A stretch of 64,000 nucleotides of DNA from an uncultured Draconibacterium sp. (GTDB lineage Bacteria; Bacteroidota; Bacteroidia; Bacteroidales; Prolixibacteraceae), in NCBI RefSeq assembly GCF_963675585.1, contig NZ_OY776411.1, positions 811,001-875,000 on the forward strand. The letters are read 5' to 3'. This document shows positions 45,246 to 52,898 of this stretch, piece by piece. Below the pieces are notes generated by a model. The model ran no database searches, had not been told where the DNA came from, and worked only from the letters and a program-made list of their open reading frames with translations. The position numbers and the translations under genes are program-made. The stretch's first letter is position 1; each line of letters begins with the position of its first letter.

Positions 45246-45443
45246 CCCTGCGGAATTTTTACCCCTCCCTGTAGCTTATTTCGTGTCCCTGTACGATTTT
45301 TTATCGCCCTGTTGCATTTTTTTTAAATCCTGTAAGGTATTTAGCCGTCCTGTTTAACAGGGAAGCCCCAAAATGGAACAGGGAGGGGTAAAAACAAACA
45401 GGGCGCCCCGTTTACTTACAGGGCGCCCAAAAACACAACAGGA
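45246..45443. repeat. mirrored array of CCTGT / ACAGG sites at 20-21 bp spacing
   Basis: Plus-strand hexamers CCCTGC at 45246 and CCCTGT at 45267, 45287 and 45307, then TCCTGT at 45328 and 45348. Then inverted ACAGGG at 45357, 45378, 45398 and 45418, and ACAGGA at 45438. Spacing is 20-21 bp throughout. Five pairs are symmetric about 45355 (coordinate sums 90710 or 90711). Spacers are mostly A/T-tract rich. Within it TTTTTACCCCTCCCTGT (45256-45272) and ACAGGGAGGGGTAAAAA (45378-45394) are inverted copies. No known element recognised. Confidence 0.85.
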
Positions 45444-45460
45444 CCTTGTTATTCTGCAAC

Positions 45461-46192
45461 TTAGCTGTCGCTATCGTCCTTTTTCCGGTTTTGTTTTCGC
45501 CAGTATTCACTTGAATACCCTTTTAAGCGGTTTGGATTTTTGCGGAATACATATTTACCTGCCAGGCGAATTTCGTCCACCAGCACTTTCATGTGGGTGT
45601 AAGCCTTGTCGCGAATTATTTTTGATTCGTTGGGGTCGGCTTTGTCGCCGTTGGCTTCGGCCAGCAAGTCGGCCAGATCGTCGGCGCTAGTGGCGGCCAG
45701 TTCAATCTGATCGATATCAAATCCAATGTCTGTCAGCAGATCGGGATTTTCACGGCCCAATACCGCAATGTCGTTCAGGTCCTGTATCATATCGGCATGC
45801 CCGCTGCCTTCGGCAATGGCGCTCACCCGGCCCAACAGTGCATCGTCGTTGCGATACGCAAAGCGCATGGAGGCCAGCAGGTCGTCTCGTAAATCGTAAG
45901 CAAGAGGTGATTGTTTAGCCCATTCTTTTTGGGCTTCCTGTTGCGAACGGTAATCTTTGTTCCAAATCGACTGTGCCTCGCGGCAGGCTCCGGCACGAAC
46001 AGGCAGATCTTCAATTTGATCTTCTGAAATACCTACTACTTCTAACTCTGCCACATCGTCTAAACTCCAGTGATGCAGGTTTTCGGCTTCCTGTAAAGCA
46101 ATGTTAACAGGCATTGTAGGTTCATTTGTTTCCTCATCGGGAATAGCCTCAATAGTGGCTAATTTGGCATTGTAATCGTCAATGTTTGCCAT
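45461..46192 (-). CDS. acidic cytoplasmic protein of unknown function
   Basis: 243 residues from ATG 46192 (MANIDDYNAKLATIEAI), preferred to an upstream start that would read through the leader hairpin. Acidic and mostly helical, with no signal peptide or membrane segment; 'LPVRAGACREAQSIWNKDYRSQQEAQKEW', 'AYDLRDDLLASMRFAYR', 'RVSAIAEGSGHADMIQDLNDIAVLG', and a basic C-terminus 'YVFRKNPNRLKGYSSEYWRKQNRKK' followed by an acidic tail. Similar proteins are known to me only as hypothetical proteins of Bacteroidota. Its 3' region carries the mirrored array. Confidence 0.75.
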   Translation of the reverse strand: MANIDDYNAKLATIEAIPDEETNEPTMPVNIALQEAENLHHWSLDDVAELEVVGISEDQIEDLPVRAGACREAQSIWNKDYRSQQEAQKEWAKQSPLAYDLRDDLLASMRFAYRNDDALLGRVSAIAEGSGHADMIQDLNDIAVLGRENPDLLTDIGFDIDQIELAATSADDLADLLAEANGDKADPNESKIIRDKAYTHMKVLVDEIRLAGKYVFRKNPNRLKGYSSEYWRKQNRKKDDSDS

Positions 46193-46240
46193 TTTTTTTA
46201 ATTTTAAAATGTTAATAATAAAAAGTGTTATTGACTTTAG

Positions 46241-46280
46241 GGTCACCTGTAAGCTTTCCACGGCACAGGTGGCCTTTTTT
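46241..46280 (+). terminator. hairpin plus T6, upstream of the minus-strand gene
   Basis: GGTCACCTGT (46241-46250) pairs with ACAGGTGGCC (46265-46274, one mismatch), followed by six T on the plus strand. It is terminator-like on the plus strand although no plus-strand gene precedes it, and on the minus strand it lies in the 5' leader of the gene starting at 46192. Its arms hold the same CCTGT/ACAGG core as the array. Confidence 0.5.
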
Positions 46281-46462
46281 ATCGCCGGCCTGGTATATGC
46301 CGGTGCACACACCACCGCAATGGTATGTGAACAGATCGGAGTTAAAATGTAAAACGATTTAGACGAAAAGATTCGCGGGTTAATCGTGTATTGGTTTTTA
46401 ACTGTTATGCAAATTATGGGAAATAGTGATTTGAGTCAAGTTGTTATAAAACATAATACAAT

Positions 46463-47795
46463 GAACCACCTCGACCTTTTATTCGTACCTCATAAAAGCC
46501 CACTCCTCCTTCGAGGAGGAGAAACGTTCTAATGTGCCGTCGCATCTTGTAAGAAAAAATGTTAGCAGTTAGGAAATTTCCCCTCCAAAAAATTACTTCT
46601 TCCTTCTGTTTTCCCCTTTTAGGGGGAAATGTCGGGGTAAGGCATTTAGCGGGGCCGACAAAGGGGGTGAGGGGTGTCAGCGTTAGGGATTAGGTTACGG
46701 AGAAAATAGAATTATTACGCTGACGGGGTGGTGAACTATTATACCCCACCACCTCGACCTTTTATTCGTGCCTCACAAAAGCCCATTCCTCCTGAACCCC
46801 CTTCGGCACCGGCCTTGCATAGTCCTTACCCTGCTGCCGCATTCCCCCTTCAGGGGAAATTAATAGGAATTCTTATTTCTTGAGGAGAAACGTTCTAATG
46901 TGCCGTCGCATCTTGTAAGAAAAAATGTTAGCAGTTAGGAAATTTCCCCTCCTGGCAGGAGGGGTGTCAGCGTTAGGGATTAAGCTACGGAGAAAATAGA
47001 AGGAAGACGCTGACGGAGTGGTAAACTATTATACCCCACCACCTCGACCTTTTGTTCGTACCTCACAAGAGCCCACTCCTCCTTAGAGGAGGAGAAATGT
47101 TCGTAGGTTAAGATAAATATGAATTCCGGATAATGTATGCAGCACAAATTTTTCCCCTCCTGCCAGGAGGGGGGTCAGTGTTAGAAATTAAGCTACGGAG
47201 AAAATAGAAGGAAGACGCTGACGGGGTGGTGAACTATTTAAACCACCACCTCGACCTTTTGTTCGTACCTCACAAAAGCCCACTCCTCCTTCGAGGAGGA
47301 GAAATGTTCGTAGGTTAAGATAAATATGAATTCCGGACAATGTATGCAGCAAAAATATTTCCCCTCCCAAACATTACATCTTCCTTTTGTTTTCCCCTTT
47401 TAGGGGGAAATGTCAGGGTAAGGCATTTAGCGGGGCCGACAAAGGGGGTGAGGGGTGTCAGCGTTATAGTTTGTGCTTCGAAGAAAATAGTAGATTTACG
47501 CTGACGGGGTGGTGAACTATTTAACCCACCACCTCGACCTTTAATTCGTACCTCATTAAAGCCCACTCCTCCTTTGAGGAGGAGAAACATTCTAATGTGC
47601 AGTCGCATCTTGCAAGAAACAATGTTAGAAGTTAGGAAATTTCCCCTCCAAAAAATTACTTCTTCCTTTTGTTTTCCCCTTTTAGGGGGAAATGTCAGAG
47701 TAAGGCATTTAGCGGGGCCGACAAAGGGGATGAGGGGTGTCAGCGTTAGGGATTAGGCTACGGAGAAAATAGAAGGAAGACGCTGACGGGGTGGT
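46463..47795. repeat. five tandem ACCACCTCGACC repeat units (~200-290 bp)
   Basis: Units begin at about 46463, 46745, 47037, 47245 and 47527, each with 'ccacctcgacctttt.ttcgtacctca'. They share a CTCCTCC...GGAGGAG hairpin, 'cccctttta.ggggaaatgtc', 'gacaaagggggtgaggggtgtcagcg' and 'acgctgacggggtggtgaacta', which pairs with the next unit's 'accccaccac'. Units 2 and 3 lack the middle part. Frames inside are not genes. A single copy lies at 35080-35375 and a partial one at 48212-48300. Confidence 0.9.
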
Positions 47796-47831
47796 GTTGT
47801 TAGTTAAAGCAAAACCACTTAATTTTAACAA

Positions 47832-48197
47832 ATGAAACTCCATAACAGCAAATACTTCAAACCAATTCGTAAACACCTTCGAAATCATTCAACAGCTGCA
47901 GAAGCCACCTTATGGAAGATGCTAAAGAAGAGCCAGGTGGGAGGATATAAATTCAGACGTCAGCACTCCATCGACAAATTTATAGTTGACTTTTTTTGTT
48001 ACGAATTGATGCTTGCCATAGAATTGGATGGAGAACCTCATGCTGATTTTAATAGTATTGCAAGAGATGAAAACAGGGATAAAAAATTAGCCGAATTTGG
48101 GGTCACAGTTCTTAGGTATGAAAACCGTTGGGTGTATGAATATCCGGATGTGATAAAAGAGGATATATTGGATTTTGGAGCAAATAAGGGCAGATGA
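47832..48197 (+). CDS. DUF559 (Vsr-like) endonuclease-domain protein
   Basis: 121 residues covering a full DUF559 domain: 'SKYFKPIRKHLRNHSTAAEATLWKMLK', 'GGYKFRRQHSIDKFIVDFFCYELMLAIELDGEPH', 'RDKKLAEFGVTVLRYENRWV'. The PD-(D/E)xK-type core (Asp in 'FIVDFF', E-x-D in 'IELDGE') suggests a DNA nickase or nuclease. The gene lies between repeat unit 5 and a partial sixth unit, so repeat and gene may form one element. Confidence 0.9.
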   Translation: MKLHNSKYFKPIRKHLRNHSTAAEATLWKMLKKSQVGGYKFRRQHSIDKFIVDFFCYELMLAIELDGEPHADFNSIARDENRDKKLAEFGVTVLRYENRWVYEYPDVIKEDILDFGANKGR

Positions 48198-48211
48198 TTC
48201 TTTTATGAAGA

Positions 48212-48300
48212 AACCACCTCGACCTGTGCTTCGTACCTATGCACAGCCCACTCCTCCTTAAAGGAGGAGAAACGTTCAAAAGTTATTTCTCCTTACCCTG
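48212..48300. repeat. partial ACCACCTCGACC repeat after DUF559 gene
   Basis: 'aaccacctcgacc...ttcgtaccta', the CTCCTCC...GGAGGAG hairpin and 'gaaacgttc' of the tandem units, then loss of similarity near 48300. Confidence 0.8.
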
Positions 48301-48330
48301 CTGCCGCAGACAATAAAAGGTAAGCACATG

Positions 48331-48364
48331 AAAAAGCCCCTGTACAATACAGAGGCTTTTTTTG
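48331..48364. terminator. bidirectional terminator
   Basis: AAAAAGCCCCTGTA / TACAGAGGCTTTTTTT forms a strong stem with an A-run on one side and a T-run on the other, between the convergent DUF559 gene and the minus-strand operon ending at 48422. Confidence 0.85.
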
Positions 48365-48421
48365 TTTAAACAAACTTACCGGTAAAAATTCTAAAACCGG
48401 AATCTATACTATCTACATTAT

Positions 48422-48667
48422 CTATTTTTTCTTCTTTTTCAGGAAAAAGAATGCAGCAGCAAGAACCACAACAACCACCACAATAATAATAATTGCGGTT
48501 GTGTTTGAACCACCCGCTTGCTGGCTTACATCTGCCAATAAATCTTCATCCATGTACGAACTGTCCTGAGCTCCCAGGTTTTCAATGTACGTTCCTTCTT
48601 CCTGCGCCATCAACAATGTGGGCAAACTCATGATAAACAATCCTATTAATGCAATTACTCTTTTCAT
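48422..48667 (-). CDS. small secreted protein with C-terminal membrane anchor
   Basis: 81 residues from ATG 48667 (MKRVIALIGLF; a TTG three codons upstream is less likely). Sec signal peptide to about LLMAQ (residue 22), a short acidic mature part of ~32 residues (EEGTYIENLGAQDSS), then 'AGGSNTT' and a hydrophobic run rich in Ile/Val (~57-76) ending in five Lys. The mature segment should face the periplasm. Last gene of the minus-strand operon, 13 bp after the GT-C gene. Confidence 0.75.
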   Translation of the reverse strand: MKRVIALIGLFIMSLPTLLMAQEEGTYIENLGAQDSSYMDEDLLADVSQQAGGSNTTAIIIIVVVVVVLAAAFFFLKKKKK

Positions 48668-48688
48668 CCTGTTCAATTTTAATTCTAT

Positions 48689-50629
48689 TTATTTATTTAA
48701 TTTCTCTTTTACTTGTTCTAAAAGCGGCGCTGCATTTCGGTAACGGGGATTCACTTTAATCAGCTCGTTTAAAGCCACCAATGCTTCTTCGTAGTTTTGC
48801 TGATTGTAGAACTTCTGTGCTTCGAGCAAATAAAACGGCTCGTACATCGGATGTATTGCCCTCCCCTTGTTTAACAGGGCATCAAATTCAGCATATTTTT
48901 TCTCCGCTAATTTTACGTTTGCCAAATTTACATACAACCATACATTATTTGGGTCGGTTTGTAACTCGTTCTTAAGAATTTTTTCACCTTCGGCCCAGTT
49001 CCATTTTTTAATTTGCGCTATTCCGGCCAAATCGTTTTTGTTTTCGCGCTTTATTAACACCGCCAAAGGATTGCCTTTGTGGTAAAACGTTTTTATGATT
49101 TTTGACGATTGCCAGGTGTTGTTTTTTAACTGCCAGGGATGAATGTAATTTACCCCAAACAGGCCGTAGTCCCAGTCGGCCGAGCTGCGTTCGAGGTAGC
49201 GTGTGTACACAAACCCGATGTTTGGTATCTTTTCGAAATAATTGGGCATCTGCGTATTCATGGCCACCAGTGCGGTATCGTTGCCAATTTCGTTGATCAG
49301 ATAGTTGGATGCTTCTTTTATGCCGTGAAAGTAATAATCGTATTCGTAATTGCTCCAGGCCTTTTTGTTTCCTCCCGAAATGGCATTAAAATACACATAA
49401 TCGACCGGGAAAGTGCTTGCCTGGTGTTTTAAAGGTGCCAGCATTAAAACCAGAACCAAAACCGTGGCCGAAATGCGAAGGACCTTTTTCTCCTTTAGTT
49501 TTAAAATGCCGTAAAAACCCATTGAGGCCAAAACCACAAACACCGGAATTACAAAAAGCATTTGCCGGAGTCCGCTGTACAAATTTGCTCCAATTGCGAT
49601 TACATACACAATGGGAAACAACAAAGTAAAAATGAGGAACAACTCAAAAAAGAGTTGTTCGCTCATCGGTTTAGAAAATTTATAGGTTAAAAAGGCCACA
49701 AAATAGATGAACCCGGGAATTAAAAATTCCGGGGTTGTTATTGCTATCCATTTAAGCAGATAATCCCATGGTAAGTGAGAACTCCAGATAACATTGCCTC
49801 CAAAAATTTGCTTGATGCTTACTTTGTAGTGCTCCATCAGCGACAGGCTTTCGATGGGGTGATGCACCACGTCCTGCAAGGCAAAGGGCCAAAATAACAA
49901 GGCGGCAAAATAGCCCACTATTGCTATTAAAAATCCCTGGCCCAATAACCTTACAAAACAAAGTTTAGTTGAAATGATATATTTAAGTAAAAAAGGCTTT
50001 ACAATCAGGAGGACCAGTACGCCCAGTCCTAAATAGGCAAACAAAATCAGTCCGCCAATACGTACCGAATTTGTAAACGCTATGGCCACACCCAAATACA
50101 AAACGGTGGTCCATTTGCTGTCCGGAAACTCTTTTAAAAACTTCAGTATAAAATATATGCCTGCCACATAACCGGTGGCAAAAGGGATGTCTTTTAAGTT
50201 GCCAAAAGCCTGCCCAAACAGGCGCGGCGTTAATAACAACGACAACACAACAATGGCCGAAACCCAATAATTTCCGGTGAGCAGCTTAGCAATCATTGCA
50301 CTAAAAACCAGCAACAAAAAGAAAAAGAATGCGCCGGTAAAATGCCGGGTTAAAAATTCATTTTCGATGACAAACACACGATTCACCAGGGCTGTAAAAT
50401 TATCGACCGACTGGCCGTAATACTGAAGATTGTCGGGTGAATGCAGACACGCATCGTCGGCTCCGCCGGTAAAATACCAGTTCACCACCTTTTTTGCGTG
50501 CGGATAATGCAACATCTCGTCGACATTCACTGCGGCTTTTGGCGCCAGAAATGCGAGTACCATTGCAGCCAGTAGCAGGCTTGCAACAAACACATTCCGA
50601 TCAGTTACTATGTCGATTTTGTTACTCAT
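48689..50629 (-). CDS. GT-C type membrane glycosyltransferase-like protein with TPR tail
   Basis: 646 residues, about eleven to twelve transmembrane segments (~10-405). The first periplasmic loop carries 'AAVNVDEMLHYPHAKKVVNWY', with the acidic residues typical of GT39/PMT-like (GT-C) enzymes; 'FGNLKDIPFATGYVAGIYF' follows. A soluble part (~410-550) and a TPR-like tail (~555-640, 'AEGEKILKNELQTDPNNVWLYVNLANVKLAEKKY') end the protein. It probably transfers a sugar from a lipid-linked donor such as the product of the adjacent GT2, with which it overlaps by 8 bp. Confidence 0.82.
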   Translation of the reverse strand: MSNKIDIVTDRNVFVASLLLAAMVLAFLAPKAAVNVDEMLHYPHAKKVVNWYFTGGADDACLHSPDNLQYYGQSVDNFTALVNRVFVIENEFLTRHFTGAFFFFLLLVFSAMIAKLLTGNYWVSAIVVLSLLLTPRLFGQAFGNLKDIPFATGYVAGIYFILKFLKEFPDSKWTTVLYLGVAIAFTNSVRIGGLILFAYLGLGVLVLLIVKPFLLKYIISTKLCFVRLLGQGFLIAIVGYFAALLFWPFALQDVVHHPIESLSLMEHYKVSIKQIFGGNVIWSSHLPWDYLLKWIAITTPEFLIPGFIYFVAFLTYKFSKPMSEQLFFELFLIFTLLFPIVYVIAIGANLYSGLRQMLFVIPVFVVLASMGFYGILKLKEKKVLRISATVLVLVLMLAPLKHQASTFPVDYVYFNAISGGNKKAWSNYEYDYYFHGIKEASNYLINEIGNDTALVAMNTQMPNYFEKIPNIGFVYTRYLERSSADWDYGLFGVNYIHPWQLKNNTWQSSKIIKTFYHKGNPLAVLIKRENKNDLAGIAQIKKWNWAEGEKILKNELQTDPNNVWLYVNLANVKLAEKKYAEFDALLNKGRAIHPMYEPFYLLEAQKFYNQQNYEEALVALNELIKVNPRYRNAAPLLEQVKEKLNK

Positions 50630-51536
50630 AAATTTCTTTTACCAAATACACAGGGCGCTTTTGCACCTCTTTGTAAATGCGATAAATGTATTCGCCGATT
50701 ATGCCTAAAAAGGTAAGCTGAACCGAACCAAAAAAACTGATGGCCAAAAAGGTGGACGACCAGCCAAAGGGGGCCAGGCCGGTAAACTTTGAAACCAAAG
50801 TATAGACAATTGCCACCAAAAAAACCACTACCCCGATCAGCCCCAGGTACAAACACAATTTTATGGGCCATTTCGAAAACGAATAAATGGCATCGGCCGC
50901 GAGGGCAAACAACTTTTTACTGCTCATTTTTGCGTCTCCCTCCAAACGGTCGGGGCGCTCGTACACAATAAAATCGTTTTTAAAGCCAATAAAATTCCTG
51001 ATTCCGGGAAAGTAACGGTTCTGCTCCGAAAACCGAAGTACGGCTTGCACTGCCTTTTTGCTGAGTATTCCGAAATTACCGGTTTGTTCCACCTGGTTTC
51101 CTTCCGAAATGCCTTTAAATATTTTATGAAAAACGTTGATGTAAAAACGTTTGCTGAATTTCTCGTTTCGCTCGCTGCGAATGGCCGAAACCACATCCAC
51201 CTTACTTTCCTGCATTTTGGCGTACAACTGCGGAACCATTTCCGGCGGATCCTGAAAATCGCCATCCATAATCACCACATAGTCGCCTTTTGCGTATTCC
51301 AGTCCTGCCGTTAAAGCGGCCTGTATTCCAAAATTCCGCGACAGCGAAAGCACTTTCACCGACTCGTTTTCCTGCTTAAACTGCAAAATACGGTCGAGTG
51401 TATCGTCGGTACTTCCGTCGTCAACACACACTATTTCGAAAGCCTCGCCAATGGAGCGCAGGTTGCGGCTAAGCTCGCTCAGCAGGCGGCTTATCAGCTT
51501 GCTTTCGTTAAAAAGTGGTATAACTACGGAAATCAT
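50622..51536 (-). CDS. GT2 polyprenyl-phosphate glycosyltransferase (GtrB/ArnC-like)
   Basis: 304 residues. GT-A domain (~1-220) with 'ISVVIPLFNES', 'EIVCVDDGSTDDT', the DxD-type 'VVIMDGDFQDPPEMV', and 'GNFGILSKKAVQAVL', then two transmembrane helices (~230-255 and ~265-290). This is the layout of enzymes that move a sugar onto undecaprenyl phosphate. The downstream GT-C protein is the natural user of that donor. Confidence 0.92.
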   Translation of the reverse strand: MISVVIPLFNESKLISRLLSELSRNLRSIGEAFEIVCVDDGSTDDTLDRILQFKQENESVKVLSLSRNFGIQAALTAGLEYAKGDYVVIMDGDFQDPPEMVPQLYAKMQESKVDVVSAIRSERNEKFSKRFYINVFHKIFKGISEGNQVEQTGNFGILSKKAVQAVLRFSEQNRYFPGIRNFIGFKNDFIVYERPDRLEGDAKMSSKKLFALAADAIYSFSKWPIKLCLYLGLIGVVVFLVAIVYTLVSKFTGLAPFGWSSTFLAISFFGSVQLTFLGIIGEYIYRIYKEVQKRPVYLVKEIYE

Positions 51537-51539
51537 TTT

Positions 51540-52880
51540 TTATGCTTTATGTTGTGTTCCGGGAACAGGAATCGGGAATTCCATATCAACAGGTCCCATT
51601 TCGTATGTATCCGGTCCTAATTTTTCTGTTGAAGTCATCATTTCGTCCCAGGTTACTTTTTGCCCGGTGTAGGCCGATGTTCTTCCCATAATGGCTGTAA
51701 GTGTTGATACAGCAGTGCGTTCGGCTTCCACAACCGGAGTATTGGTACGGATTGCAGTTACCAGGTGAATGTGTTCCTGTACATAAGGCGACACTTTTAC
51801 AACCCCGGTTGAACGTCCGTCATTGTTTTTCGGATATTCGTAGGTCCATTTTACCGAACCATCGGGATTAAATATGGTGTTTTTACAGTTGGTGTAGCCT
51901 TCGGTTCCCATAATTAACTCGCCCAGCTGGTTGGCACATCCATCAATCTGACGCGAGAAACTGTGCGACGAAACACCGTTGCCGTAATCAAAGTCAACAC
52001 TAAAAAAATCGTACTGATCACCTGTTAAGCGGCGTGCACGTCCACCAAAACCAATGGCTTCCTCGGGGTGTTTTCCCATAAACCAGTTTACAACGTCGAT
52101 GTTGTGCACGTGGGTATCCAGAATAAAATCGCCGCCCAACCAACAGAAGCTGTTCCAGTTGCGTAACATGTATTCCATGTCGCTCCAGCCTTCTTCGCGG
52201 GTACGGAACCACACATGCGATTGCATCCAAAAGGCTTTTGCCGATGTTAATTCGCCGATGGCACCCGAGGCCACTTGTTTGTAGGTTTCCACATAATCGC
52301 GCTGGTGACGACGCTGCGTTCCGGTAATTACGGTCAGTCCTAAATTCTCTGCTTTTTTTGCAGTGGCTATAATCTGACGTGCTCCAACCGGGTCAACACA
52401 CACCGGTTTTTCCAGGAAAACGTGTTTTTTGGCTTGCACGGCTGCATCAAAATGCATGGGTCGGAAATGTGGTGGAGTAGCCAGGATCACAATATCCAGG
52501 TCGACTTCCAAAAGGCTTTTATAAGCATCGAAACCCCAAAAACAGTTTTTTTCAGGAACCTCAACACGTTGTTTTAATAATTTATCTCTGCTGTCCCAAA
52601 CTTTATCTTCAAACACATCGGCCAGGGCAACCAGGTGCAAATCTTTTCCTGCAGCTAAAAAATTCAGGGCAGCACCGGTTCCGCGGTTTCCGCAACCCAC
52701 CAAACCGGCACGTAATGTTTTGCCGTCAGGTGCCGAATCCAGCAAAGGAGGAAATTCGTAATCAACTGCCTTTGAACTTTTGCTGCACGAACTCAAAGCA
52801 CTCATACCAACTACGCCGGCAGCGCCAATAAGTGCTGTTTTTTCAAGAAAATTCCTGCGTGATAGTTGATTCTTATTCAT
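51540..52880 (-). CDS. Gfo/Idh/MocA family oxidoreductase with Tat signal
   Basis: 446 residues. Tat signal 'LSRRNFLEKTALIGAAGVVGMSAL' with a following Cys (SSC) that may be lipidated. Rossmann fold 'RAGLVGCGNRGTGAALNFL' (~57), 'EKPVCVDP' dinucleotide-site motif, 'GGDFILDTHVHNIDVVNWFMG' with the His pair typical of the family. Periplasmic sugar dehydrogenase or glycoside-processing enzyme; substrate unknown. It starts 18 bp after the cytochrome-SUMF1 gene and ends 3 bp before the GT2 gene. Confidence 0.92.
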   Translation of the reverse strand: MNKNQLSRRNFLEKTALIGAAGVVGMSALSSCSKSSKAVDYEFPPLLDSAPDGKTLRAGLVGCGNRGTGAALNFLAAGKDLHLVALADVFEDKVWDSRDKLLKQRVEVPEKNCFWGFDAYKSLLEVDLDIVILATPPHFRPMHFDAAVQAKKHVFLEKPVCVDPVGARQIIATAKKAENLGLTVITGTQRRHQRDYVETYKQVASGAIGELTSAKAFWMQSHVWFRTREEGWSDMEYMLRNWNSFCWLGGDFILDTHVHNIDVVNWFMGKHPEEAIGFGGRARRLTGDQYDFFSVDFDYGNGVSSHSFSRQIDGCANQLGELIMGTEGYTNCKNTIFNPDGSVKWTYEYPKNNDGRSTGVVKVSPYVQEHIHLVTAIRTNTPVVEAERTAVSTLTAIMGRTSAYTGQKVTWDEMMTSTEKLGPDTYEMGPVDMEFPIPVPGTQHKA

Positions 52881-52898
52881 AGTATTTTGTTTTAATTT

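Noticed and set aside
45373-45690. 105-residue plus-strand frame
   Set aside because: It overlaps the mirrored array and lies opposite the well-supported acidic protein gene; Cys/Arg-rich composition is typical of an antisense shadow.
46463-47795. CRISPR-like array
   Set aside because: Units are 200-290 bp and differ mainly by internal deletion; there are no short identical repeats with unique spacers and no cas genes nearby.
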